Source: a bacterium SCSIO 12741
GTDB taxonomy: Bacteria > Bacteroidota > Bacteroidia > Flavobacteriales_G > Salibacteraceae
Length of the DNA stretch: 64,000 bases
Direction of reading: 5' to 3'
Assembly: GCA_024398055.1 (NCBI GenBank)
Contig: CP073749.1
Coordinates: forward strand, 1,798,594 to 1,862,593
The notes under the pieces were generated by a model. It was not told the origin of the DNA, searched no databases, and worked only from the letters and a program-made list of their open reading frames with translations. Made by a program: the position numbers and the translations under genes. Each line of letters begins with the position of its first letter. Position 1 is the first letter of the stretch. Below, piece after piece: positions 16,226 through 24,848 of the stretch.

Positions 16226-17842
16226 TTAAAGCTTTAAGTATTGAAGACCGCCGGTTGCTGGTAAATACAGCCCGTTGTTCTTATCCATTAAAAAATTATC
16301 ACCGACCAACCATTCCTTAAATACGATGCGGTTACTCAGGGTTTTGGTCTGAAGGTTAACATGAATGATTTGAGCCACTGCTATGGTAAAGTCGAGGCGT
16401 TGAGTGGAATAAATCGTGTACCAGTCGTTGGGGCTATAGGAGTCAGAATGAACTCCCTTTTCAAATCCATCAACATTGGACCGTTCCATCCAGTAAAAAC
16501 CGGTTTTGGTTTCTATCAATAGAGGTGGTAATTGATCGGAAAGTGTAAAGTCTTTTGGGTTTAACAAGCCTTCGGTCACATAACAGGCCAACAGATTTCC
16601 TTTCTTGTCGAGATGAACAATAAAATGGGACCGCCCTACTTCATTGGCATATTCTCTTCTGGCCGAACAAACAATCAGTAAATCACCGTTTTTGAGTTCT
16701 TTAATTTTCTCAATTTCGGCGTACTTGAATTTTTTGATTTTGGCTTTTTCTTTTGTCGGTACCTGCTGCTTTTCACTAAGATGTTCGTTAGTCAGGTTTA
16801 CACATCGAAGCTCTTTTCCGGCCGAAACATACGATACTGAAAGGGCCACTTTCTTGCCTCCAAATGTTTCGTAAGTCGGTGCAATTACGCAGAGTTCTCC
16901 CCCAGAATTCTTATAGATAGTGGCAACGGGTTGCTTGTTTACCTTTCCTCCGGATTTATTGATGCTCAATGGAATTAGATGCTTCTTGTTGCCTAATTCA
17001 TCCACTTGCAAAAGCTTGTATTGGTCTCCCGATGCTAACAAAATGGAACCTTCTTTTCCCTCTTTTAAAAAGGGGTTTTCGCCCAGTAGCATTTTCATAC
17101 CTACGTCAATGGTGGTTTTATTTACCCATGTTTGATTGGGCACGTCGTAAACCCCGGATAAAAATTGATCAACACCTGCCACGGGAAGGACTCCCCCAAT
17201 GTAGGCCAGGTCATTTCCAGAAATGTAGCGCCGGTATTTGGCAAAATTGAGGGTTTTACCAGCTTCGGTTGGAGGCAGAAGCAAGTAGTTGTTTCTATCA
17301 ATGGCGGTTTCATTAATTGGATAAGCAACAAAACTCCAGAAGTTCTCTTCGAACTTAGTTGAACTGCTTTTTTGAAACTTATAACCACTCCAAACACCAC
17401 TGGAGTGGTAGTTATCTTTAAAAGTGCCAAGAACCAACTTTGGGCTACCGGTAAATGTGCTGTTCTTTAAATAGGCTGCTTTATAATCCTTTAAATTTTG
17501 TTGTTCGGTGGTCAAAAAAGTGCTGTCTTGATTTACGCCAAGTTCGCGAATGGTTTCTTGGGTATAATCTTTAATCAAAACCTCTTTAACGTTCCCGTTT
17601 TGATCAAAATGAACTACTTCTAATTTCTCTTCGGTACTCTTTTTGGGAGTAAACCTATAGAGCTGAAAAATCGAGCCATCTTTACTGCTTTGATACAATC
17701 CAACCTTTTCGGCATTTCCTTTTTTTAGCTGCTTTTTTACAACCTTTTGGTGTTCAATTTCAACAACCTTATTTTCAATTTTTTGTGCGTGAAGCATTCC
17801 AATAGCCCCAAGCATAACTAGCGTTAATACTTTGTTTTTCAT
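16226..17842 (-). CDS. Exported protein of unknown function
   Basis: A 538-residue protein. The chosen ATG gives signal peptide MKNKVLTLVMLGAIGMLHAQ; the longer open frame adds 23 unlikely residues. The mature part is beta-strand-rich with repeated segments like GDLLIVCSARREYANEVG and KHLIPLSINKSGGK, so a propeller-like fold is possible. There is no T9SS sorting domain (it ends in GLQYLKL), which sets it apart from the neighbouring secreted proteins. It is divergent from the sensor kinase at 17949 and shares its promoter region, including the palindrome at 17912. Confidence 0.7.
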   Translation of the reverse strand: MKNKVLTLVMLGAIGMLHAQKIENKVVEIEHQKVVKKQLKKGNAEKVGLYQSSKDGSIFQLYRFTPKKSTEEKLEVVHFDQNGNVKEVLIKDYTQETIRELGVNQDSTFLTTEQQNLKDYKAAYLKNSTFTGSPKLVLGTFKDNYHSSGVWSGYKFQKSSSTKFEENFWSFVAYPINETAIDRNNYLLLPPTEAGKTLNFAKYRRYISGNDLAYIGGVLPVAGVDQFLSGVYDVPNQTWVNKTTIDVGMKMLLGENPFLKEGKEGSILLASGDQYKLLQVDELGNKKHLIPLSINKSGGKVNKQPVATIYKNSGGELCVIAPTYETFGGKKVALSVSYVSAGKELRCVNLTNEHLSEKQQVPTKEKAKIKKFKYAEIEKIKELKNGDLLIVCSARREYANEVGRSHFIVHLDKKGNLLACYVTEGLLNPKDFTLSDQLPPLLIETKTGFYWMERSNVDGFEKGVHSDSYSPNDWYTIYSTQRLDFTIAVAQIIHVNLQTKTLSNRIVFKEWLVGDNFLMDKNNGLYLPATGGLQYLKL

Positions 17843-17911
17843 AGTGTTTAGATTTAAGGCAAAGTTGAAATCGAGCGGGCTGGATTTAGTCAGTACATAT
17901 TGGTAAAACAC

Positions 17912-17927
17912 TAAGTATTAATACTTA
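17912..17927. promoter_or_regulatory. 16-bp perfect palindrome, candidate operator
   Basis: TAAGTATTAATACTTA is its own reverse complement. It lies between the divergent exported-protein operon and the kinase/regulator operon, 21 bases before the kinase start. Eleven of its bases recur at 15199-15209 upstream of the PKD-protein gene. Binding by the LuxR-type regulator at 19876 is an inference. Confidence 0.5.
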
Positions 17928-17948
17928 CTTTGGTAGCAAAACGAAGAT

Positions 17949-19883
17949 TTGCAGCGATATTCCATCCTCTTGATTTTATGGGTTGTTATGGGCAATGCGG
18001 CTTATTGCACCAACCTCGATAGTCTGTTGACCGAAGCCAAAAACGAGAAAAATAGTATTGAAAACCGGGTACTGTGTTACGACGAGTTGAGCTATCAAAA
18101 TTCGGGTCAGAACCCAACTTTGGCCATAGAGTATAGCAACCTTGCTGTACAATTAGCAAGAACTTCCGACGACTCTTTATTGGTGGCCAAAGCACTCAAT
18201 GGATTGAGTATTCCCTACATAAGTAGTGGGAAGTATTTTGAGGCAAAACGAGTTATCGGTGATGCTATTAGGGCAGATAGTTCAGACGTGAGTTTGAAGG
18301 GAAGGCTCCACAGTAAACTCGGACTTATCCTTCAGGAGCTATTGGAATTGGAAGAAGCGCTCCAACACCAAATTATTGCCCAAAAGGCCTTTGAACAAAC
18401 CATGGACTCTGTTTCCCTTGCCCAAACCTATATTAACATTGGTAATTTGCTCACTGACAAAAAAGATTACCAAGGTGCCTTCGACAACTTTGAAAAGGCG
18501 GAACCCATTCTGGCAAAATACAATGCCACCCGACCACTAGGTAACTTGTATTATCATTTAGCTACTACGCTCAAGGCAATGGAAAAATTGGATCTATCCT
18601 TGGAGTATATTTCAAAGAGTGAAGAATATTATCGGACCTTAAATTCGAACTACGAAATTTCAACAGTATTGACCCAAAAGGGCTCTATTCAAAATAAGCT
18701 GAAACAATACGAAGAGTCCGCTGAGAGTTATTCGGAATCCATATCGTTATCAAAATCCGTAGGCGACAGCATAGGTATTGCATTAAACTACATAAACCTC
18801 GGTAATCTCTATCAATCACTTGATGACGAAGAAAAGAGCTATCAGAGTTTCCAAAAAGCAATCGATTATGGTCGAAATCAAGGAATTGATCTAAAGCTAA
18901 CGAGTGCCTATAAGCACTTAACGCATTATGCCGTTTTGCAAGGAGATAAGAAGTTATCTAAGCTTTACCTGCATCGTTATGATTCGCTCACCAAGGCGCG
19001 GTACGATTTAGAAGAGTCTTCAAACCTTCAGGAATTGATGGAGAAATACAAAACCACCGAAAAAGAACTCACAATCAGCCAGCAAGACTTGCAAATTGAA
19101 AAACAAAACCAAGCCTTGGTCAATGAGAAGAATAAGAATTTAATGAGCGTTGGAGCGTTTCTTTTTGTTCTCCTAATTGGTGGAGTAGGGTTCGCATTTT
19201 ATAGATGGAGGCAAAAACAGCGATTGGAATTGGCCATTGTAAATGAACAAAAGGCGGGCTTGAACAATATGCTGGAAGCCGTTGAGGAAGAAAAAAAGAG
19301 AATAAGCCAGGAACTACACGACGGTATTGGACAAGAAATGAGTTATTTAAAATTGGGATTTGACTCGCTCAATAAGTCCATTGAATCTTCCAGAAAAGAA
19401 GAAGCGACTAAGTATGCCAATCAGTTAAAAATAACGGCCAATGAGATAAGAACTATTTCACACCAGCTTATGCCCAGAGAACTGATGGATTCTAACCTAC
19501 TTGAAGCAACTCAAAACCTCATGCAAAGTTTGTTTAAGGATCAGGCTATAGAATGGCAGATGGATCAACTGGGAATGGAAAAAATCATTCCCAAACAAAT
19601 AGAGGTACATTGCTTTAGGATTATCCAGGAACTACTCACCAATTGCATAAAACACTCCCAGGCCAGCTCCGTATCTTTGCAATTGCTAAACCGAAAAAAC
19701 AAATTGGTGGTTCATTACGAAGACAATGGTGTAGGATTTGACCCCAAGGCTGCTACAAACGGTATTGGAATGAAAAACATAAAGGATAGATTAAGCCTGT
19801 TGAATGCCGAGCTGGTGGTGGAGAATGACACCCCTAACCAAACCTCCATTCGGTTTACCATTGACCTAAACTTATATGCTTAA
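17949..19883 (+). CDS. TPR sensor histidine kinase (HisKA_3 type)
   Basis: A 644-residue kinase from a TTG start, which yields the signal peptide MQRYSILLILWVVMGNAAYC. Periplasmic TPR repeats span about 30-350. A coiled region and one membrane helix (about 398-418, MSVGAFLFVLLIGGVGFAF) lead to a HisKA_3 dimerisation domain with His457 in SQELHDGIGQE. A HATPase domain follows, with the N box ELLTNCIKHS and G box DNGVGFD. By family it autophosphorylates His457 and passes the phosphate to the NarL/LuxR regulator encoded next, whose start overlaps by 8 bases. The TPR input suggests sensing through protein contact in the periplasm. Confidence 0.92.
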   Translation: MQRYSILLILWVVMGNAAYCTNLDSLLTEAKNEKNSIENRVLCYDELSYQNSGQNPTLAIEYSNLAVQLARTSDDSLLVAKALNGLSIPYISSGKYFEAKRVIGDAIRADSSDVSLKGRLHSKLGLILQELLELEEALQHQIIAQKAFEQTMDSVSLAQTYINIGNLLTDKKDYQGAFDNFEKAEPILAKYNATRPLGNLYYHLATTLKAMEKLDLSLEYISKSEEYYRTLNSNYEISTVLTQKGSIQNKLKQYEESAESYSESISLSKSVGDSIGIALNYINLGNLYQSLDDEEKSYQSFQKAIDYGRNQGIDLKLTSAYKHLTHYAVLQGDKKLSKLYLHRYDSLTKARYDLEESSNLQELMEKYKTTEKELTISQQDLQIEKQNQALVNEKNKNLMSVGAFLFVLLIGGVGFAFYRWRQKQRLELAIVNEQKAGLNNMLEAVEEEKKRISQELHDGIGQEMSYLKLGFDSLNKSIESSRKEEATKYANQLKITANEIRTISHQLMPRELMDSNLLEATQNLMQSLFKDQAIEWQMDQLGMEKIIPKQIEVHCFRIIQELLTNCIKHSQASSVSLQLLNRKNKLVVHYEDNGVGFDPKAATNGIGMKNIKDRLSLLNAELVVENDTPNQTSIRFTIDLNLYA

Positions 19884-20517
19884 AGTAGTATTAGTTGACG
19901 ACCATAAGTTGGTGACCGAGGGGTTTAAGAAGATTATCGACTCGAGCCCGGGTTTTGAAGTAATCGAAATCTTTAATAATCCCAAACAGGCGCTGATAAA
20001 CATCCCCACTTTAGCACCGGATATAGTCGTTACCGATTTTGAAATGCCCGAAATAAATGGCATTGACTTTATTGATAGCCTGCGTCAATACTTACCCAAT
20101 TTCAAATCAATTGTTTTAAGTATGCACTTGTCATCCAGCTTATTAAGCATGGTGAAGGAGCAAAACATTCAAGGCTATCTACCTAAAAGTACGGATGAGT
20201 TTGAGCTGATGCAATGTTTAGAAGCAGTTAAAGCGGGACGGAATTTTTATTCGCAGGAAGTGCTCAATAATACCTTGGCCGAAACCCATCAATTAAAGAC
20301 TATTTCCGACAAAAACAAAAAGTACCAACTATCGAAAAGGGAACAAGAAATTCTGGAAAGGGTGGTTGATGGGCTGGGTACCAAACAAATTGCCGATCAA
20401 CTCAACTTATCTCCACGCACGGTAGAAACCCATCGCAAAAACATCATGGAGAAACTGGATGTTAACAGTGTTGCAAGTTTAGTGCGGGTGGCTATTACAG
20501 AGGGTTTGATTCAATAA
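19876..20517 (+). CDS. NarL/LuxR family response regulator
   Basis: A 213-residue regulator with a receiver domain (1-120; acidic pair Asp8-Asp9, phospho-acceptor Asp54 in VVTDFEMP, Lys in YLPKS). A LuxR-type helix-turn-helix follows (about 146-205: SKREQEILERVVDGLGTKQIA and SPRTVETHRKNIMEKL). It is translationally coupled to the kinase upstream by an 8-base overlap, so the two are a cognate pair. Targets are unknown. The palindrome at 17912 in their own promoter region is a candidate site. Confidence 0.93.
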   Translation: MLKVVLVDDHKLVTEGFKKIIDSSPGFEVIEIFNNPKQALINIPTLAPDIVVTDFEMPEINGIDFIDSLRQYLPNFKSIVLSMHLSSSLLSMVKEQNIQGYLPKSTDEFELMQCLEAVKAGRNFYSQEVLNNTLAETHQLKTISDKNKKYQLSKREQEILERVVDGLGTKQIADQLNLSPRTVETHRKNIMEKLDVNSVASLVRVAITEGLIQ

Positions 20518-20560
20518 GGATCTCTGCATTCGCAGCATCATCTCACCATAGATTACCATC

Positions 20561-20691
20561 AAAAAAGCCCATCCACATGGAGCGAATGAGCCTTTTTGAC
20601 TGGAGGAAAGCAAGTATGAGAGCGGTGGACTTACCCAGTCTTCCTCTTAGTACCGCCCTCATCCTCGCTCGGTTCTAACACAGGTTAGAAC
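20561..20691 (+). other. Run of three stem-loops between the two-component systems
   Basis: Hairpin 1 at 20561-20597 (AAAAAAGCCCAT with ATGAGCCTTTTT, two mismatches) could terminate the kinase/regulator operon. Hairpin 2 has ATGAGAGCGGT at 20616-20626 and ACCGCCCTCAT at 20652-20662, extending outward with imperfect pairing. Hairpin 3 is a perfect 8-bp stem with loop ACAG (GTTCTAAC 20672-20679, GTTAGAAC 20684-20691). The rest of 20518-20811 shows no coding frame. A structured RNA is possible but unproven. Confidence 0.5.
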
Positions 20692-20811
20692 ATCTTCGAC
20701 CCACATCAATAACAAACAGTCAGAAATCACCGTACTACACAACTAAACAGCGCATCCTGAACAGGGGACTTGGCTTAAACGGAGATTTGTTGCGCTTGGG
20801 CCGAAAAAACT

Positions 20812-21690
20812 TTAGTTCTTAATAAACTTCAATGTTGCTGGTTGATGGTTGCTTGTTTGATAGTGAATAAAGTATACTCCATTGTCCCAAGAGCTGATGT
20901 CCAATTGCAGATCGGAGTTTTCTTCCGAGGTAAATACTTCCATTACCTGCCCGTCGATATAGCTGATGGTCACCTGAGCTGATTCAGCATTTCCATTGGA
21001 AATGGTGAGTTCGTTAGAAGCCGGGTTCGGGAAAATCGAAAGGGTAGGAGTGCTTTCTGTTTCCAATATGGCAACGTTGGTGCTGATGCGACTTCCGTAT
21101 TTATAGTCAAAATCGAAATGGGCATTATTTCCGAAAAAACTCGGGTTTACCACCGCATAACATTTCATGGCCACGTACATATCCATGTCACGAATCTTAG
21201 CCACATATATAGCTCCTTCTTCAATCGTTTCAATGCTTAGGCTTGGAGTGCCGGCGTTGTATTCACTTTCAATGTCTCCCATATCCGTAATGGTGGCATA
21301 GTTGAAACCAGCAGATGCTTTTACCCACTTGGTCAATCCATTTCCGGTAATATCCCCATTCCACATGGTGCTGGCACCAGCAGTTACTCCAAAATCCAGC
21401 CCTGGAGGTACGGAAGGGCCATTGTGCTCGACCATATCGAGATTCTTTTCCTCACCATTTTGGTATTTACGGTTTATGGGGTCAAAACTGTCAAAGTAGT
21501 CATGCTTCACGAAGTCATAGCCCGATTGATGTCCGCTTACCGATCCGTCGGGATTCAACACATCATCGCTGTGGTGATCATAGAGTCTTTTTCCGGTTAC
21601 CTCAGTCAGCTGCTGGGCCTGGGAATAGGCTCCCGTAAACAACAACCCAAAGAGTACAAATGCAGCGTTTAAGTTTACATGTAATTTCAT
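20812..21690 (-). CDS. T9SS-secreted protein of unknown function
   Basis: A 292-residue protein starting MKLHVNLNAAFVLFGLLF with a signal peptide ending near YSQAQ; an ATG four codons upstream is equally possible. Residues about 30-200 form one domain with Gly, Asp and aromatic residues (SGYDFVKHDYFDSFDP, TMWNGDITGNGLTKW) that I do not recognise. The C-terminus is a T9SS type A sorting domain (IFPNPASNELTISN...GVYFIHYQTSN). It sits alone between two two-component systems, so regulation by either is a reasonable guess. No enzymatic motif is visible. Confidence 0.82.
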   Translation of the reverse strand: MKLHVNLNAAFVLFGLLFTGAYSQAQQLTEVTGKRLYDHHSDDVLNPDGSVSGHQSGYDFVKHDYFDSFDPINRKYQNGEEKNLDMVEHNGPSVPPGLDFGVTAGASTMWNGDITGNGLTKWVKASAGFNYATITDMGDIESEYNAGTPSLSIETIEEGAIYVAKIRDMDMYVAMKCYAVVNPSFFGNNAHFDFDYKYGSRISTNVAILETESTPTLSIFPNPASNELTISNGNAESAQVTISYIDGQVMEVFTSEENSDLQLDISSWDNGVYFIHYQTSNHQPATLKFIKN

Positions 21691-21878
21691 AAGTATGTTC
21701 ATTAATAGATTTGATTAATTGGCCCCGTTATTAGCTATGATCTTGTGGTCTACGCGGCGCCAATTGCGTAATTTGAGGTAAACATACTTTGGTGAAATCG
21801 AACGTTTTGTTCCGATTTGTACTTGAACACGTTCAATTGATATCTGGAAGCCTTGAATTTTTTTCGGCTTCGGCAATT

Positions 21879-23729
21879 TTAGTGGATTGGCAGCCAAATT
21901 TTGGCTCGTGTACCCGCTCCCGACCCCTCTTTATCGTACAGGTCGAAAATGGTGAACCGGAGTGAATCTTCCCCGTTTTGGTTGAATAGGTTCAATCGTT
22001 CTTTAATGTTGGAAAACGCTTGGGACTTATAGTGCTTTTGTTTGCGCTGTTTGATTTCCCTGGCTTTTTCACGGCCCACGCCATTATCTTCAATTCTACA
22101 GATGATTTGCTGATCCTTTAGGTTGAGCTCAATGCCTAAATGCCCCGGCCTTCCTTCCAGGTTGACTAACCCATGAACGATGGCGTTTTCGACAAAGGGT
22201 TGAATGATCATACTCGGAATCTCAAAGACTTCATTCTGCAGCTTTTCATCCATGGTTATGTCGTAGGAAAACTTGCCATTAAAGCGGGTAGATTCAATTT
22301 CAAGGTAGTTTTTTATCAGGTCTATTTCGTCTTCCAGAGGAACAAAGGTCAGGTTGGAATTCTCAAGCACACCCCTCAGGAGGCGGGCAAACTGAGAGAG
22401 GTATTCGTAGGCCTTTTCCGTTTCGCCGTTGAGTACAAAGTTTTGAGCTGTATTCACACAATTAAAGATGAAATGAGAATTCATCTGAGACCGCAAGGCG
22501 ACCAGTTTGGTAGTAGCCAATGCTTCTTTTAATCCCGCTTCAGTAACTTTCTTTTTTTGATTTCTAAACCAGAAAACAGAAAGGCTAAGAAAGATGAATA
22601 GCAGGGAGATTATGACGGTGGCCAATACATAAAAGCGCATTTCAATAATCCGGTTCTCCTGCTCCAGGTTTTCTGCCAACGACTGAGCCAGCTTTTTTTC
22701 CGTTTCAGCGCTTTGGTACCGCTCTTCAATTTCTGCAATAGCCGAAGCATTTCTCGATTTGAACAAGCTGTCATGAGCATGGTTTCTTACCATCAAGGCA
22801 TCGTAGCCGTCCTGGTATTGCCCCGATTTGTAGAGGGCCTTAGCAAGCAAGTCGTTGCCTTGAATGACCCGATCGCTTACTCCTAAGTAGGCCGCTTTTT
22901 TCAATCCTGTTTTCGTTTGATCGATGGCTTCGTCATATTTCCCAATGGCGATCAAATATTCAGCGTATTTGAAATGCAGAATATCTGGCATCTCAATAGG
23001 TGGATTTGGGGTATTAAAGTTTTCAAGACTCCGTTCAAAGTAGTATCCGGCGGAGTCCAGTTCACCCATTTCCAAAAAGGTGGATCCCAGGGTATTATTC
23101 GAATAGCCAACTTGTTTGTAGTCTTTTTGTTCGAGCCTGATTTTGAGCGCTTCTTTAAAGTGGTAGATGGCCGTGTCATATTGCTTCATGGGCCTGGCGA
23201 TTACCCCCAGGTTTTGATGAATAGTGCCCATCCGGGCTATCCGGTTTTTGTCTTTAGCCTTTACCAACAGAGCCAAAGTGCGGTTGAAGTATATTTTCGA
23301 TTCCTCGAGCCTGTCGAGCTCCATATTGATCAGCCCGAGAATGTTTAGGGTTTCGGCCATTACGTTGGCACTTCGACCTGGCTTTTCCAGAATTTCCAAG
23401 GCTTCATGAGCCTGTGTTAGGGCTTGCTCATAATCCAGTTTAATGAGAAGAAGCCAGGCTTTTTGAGTCTTGGCTTGGGCCAACCCGTCTTCATAGTTCG
23501 AGGCTTCACAATCTCGAATAACGTAGTCCACGGCCCACATGGCTGAATCGTAGGAATAGTCAGACATTAAGTCTGAATAAACAAGGCCGGTAAAAGACCG
23601 AACCTTAATATCGTCATCTAAGGTGAATACCTGCTTTAGGCTGTCCAACTGCTTCGGTCGGTTGCCTTCAGAATGCAACTGAATGAAGAGAAAAAAGAGA
23701 AACGGAAAAATTAATAAGGCTTTGCTCAT
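21879..23729 (-). CDS. TPR sensor histidine kinase (LytS/YehU type)
   Basis: A 616-residue kinase. The ATG for MSKALLIFPFLFFLFIQL gives the signal peptide, and eight upstream codons were left out. TPR repeats occupy about 70-330 (for example YDTAIYHFKEALKIRLEQKDY). A membrane helix (about 375-395) is followed by a His_kinase domain (PF06580 type) with His419 in SQMNSHFIFN, and a HATPase domain with FVENAIVHG and EDNGVGREKA. Its partner is the LytTR regulator at 23792, upstream in the same direction. The kinase differs in class from the one at 17949 but has the same TPR-TM layout. Confidence 0.92.
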   Translation of the reverse strand: MSKALLIFPFLFFLFIQLHSEGNRPKQLDSLKQVFTLDDDIKVRSFTGLVYSDLMSDYSYDSAMWAVDYVIRDCEASNYEDGLAQAKTQKAWLLLIKLDYEQALTQAHEALEILEKPGRSANVMAETLNILGLINMELDRLEESKIYFNRTLALLVKAKDKNRIARMGTIHQNLGVIARPMKQYDTAIYHFKEALKIRLEQKDYKQVGYSNNTLGSTFLEMGELDSAGYYFERSLENFNTPNPPIEMPDILHFKYAEYLIAIGKYDEAIDQTKTGLKKAAYLGVSDRVIQGNDLLAKALYKSGQYQDGYDALMVRNHAHDSLFKSRNASAIAEIEERYQSAETEKKLAQSLAENLEQENRIIEMRFYVLATVIISLLFIFLSLSVFWFRNQKKKVTEAGLKEALATTKLVALRSQMNSHFIFNCVNTAQNFVLNGETEKAYEYLSQFARLLRGVLENSNLTFVPLEDEIDLIKNYLEIESTRFNGKFSYDITMDEKLQNEVFEIPSMIIQPFVENAIVHGLVNLEGRPGHLGIELNLKDQQIICRIEDNGVGREKAREIKQRKQKHYKSQAFSNIKERLNLFNQNGEDSLRFTIFDLYDKEGSGAGTRAKIWLPIH

Positions 23730-23791
23730 GTCACAAATGAAACCGAAAAACAAAAATGGGGAAGAGGTAATTTGTAGTTAGCCCGGTTGAG

Positions 23792-24562
23792 TCAATAATC
23801 CGCTCGTTTTGAGCCTCCCAATGAAAGGAGTTCCAACAAACCGCCCTTTCTACTTTTCGATACGCTCAGCTCCCGGTCATCTTCCATAATTACAAATCCA
23901 CCATCTGCTTTAATAAATTTCTTGATGTACCTCAAGTTGATTAGCGTAGCACTATGGCAACGGTAGAATCCATAATCGGTCAATACTTCCGAATAAAACT
24001 TGAGGTTTTTTGAAGTAGTGAGCTTGTGGCCATTTTGGAGGTGAAAATGGGTATAACTCCCGTCTGCCCGGCAGTAGAGAATGGTAGATACTTCCACAAA
24101 TTCGAATCCATCGAAGGTAGGTAGGGTTATTTTGTGGTGCTCCTTTTGGTCGGTTAGAAAATTGGTGAACATCTGCTTCACTTTGCTTCCTTCTTGTTGA
24201 AGGGGGTTAAAGTTCTCCACCTTGCTCACAGCCTGTTTCAATTCGGTTGGATTTACGGGCTTAACGATGTAATCCAGGGCCGAGAATTTAATCGCTTTTA
24301 AAGCAAACTTTTCATGGGCCGTTACGAAGATCACATGAAAGTTGATTTCATCAAACAACTCGAGTAAGTCAAAACCACTGTAGGCACCCATGTCTATATC
24401 CAAGAATACCAGCTTGGGCTGTTGTTCAGTAATGATCGAATAGGCGGTATTCAAATCTGATGCGGTGCCTACGATGTCGATGTTATCGGTAAACGATTGG
24501 ATTAACTTGGATAAGGTGTCAATACTCTTTTGCTCATCATCAACCAGGACCGTCTTAATCAT
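23792..24562 (-). CDS. LytTR family response regulator
   Basis: A 256-residue regulator with a receiver domain (acidic Asp8-Asp9-Glu10, phospho-acceptor Asp55 in VFLDIDMG, Lys in YIVKPVNP). A LytTR DNA-binding domain spans about 150-245 (SYTHFHLQNGHKLTTSKNL, FYRCHSATLINLRYI). It lies 62 bases upstream of its cognate LytS-like kinase and likely leads the operon. LytTR proteins bind direct repeats. No such repeat stood out in the 286 bases upstream (24563-24848), in which I also see no gene. Confidence 0.93.
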   Translation of the reverse strand: MIKTVLVDDEQKSIDTLSKLIQSFTDNIDIVGTASDLNTAYSIITEQQPKLVFLDIDMGAYSGFDLLELFDEINFHVIFVTAHEKFALKAIKFSALDYIVKPVNPTELKQAVSKVENFNPLQQEGSKVKQMFTNFLTDQKEHHKITLPTFDGFEFVEVSTILYCRADGSYTHFHLQNGHKLTTSKNLKFYSEVLTDYGFYRCHSATLINLRYIKKFIKADGGFVIMEDDRELSVSKSRKGGLLELLSLGGSKRADY

Positions 24563-24848
24563 GCTATAAAATTAAGGATTTGAAAGGCCGCTGTAAACAG
24601 GCAATTGACAAATTCAAGTTGGCCCATTGCTACTTGGCTCTTTGGGTTTTTGAGGAGAGATGGCAAGCCGAAGTTTATCCGGGAAGAATAAAGGAGAACG
24701 TTCCTCTGTGACCAATTTTGGCCCGCTCGCAAAAAGAACTCTACAAGAAACAAAAAAGAACCAGCAAGTCATGAAAAGATCGATGTTTTAGTGGGCTGAA
24801 ATTCATCAATTTGAATCATTGTTTCACCTCATTAAATCCAAAATCAAC

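Noticed and set aside
22173-23348. Antisense frames opposite the LytS-like kinase
   Set aside because: The kinase motifs on the minus strand are clear; the antisense frames have no recognisable features.
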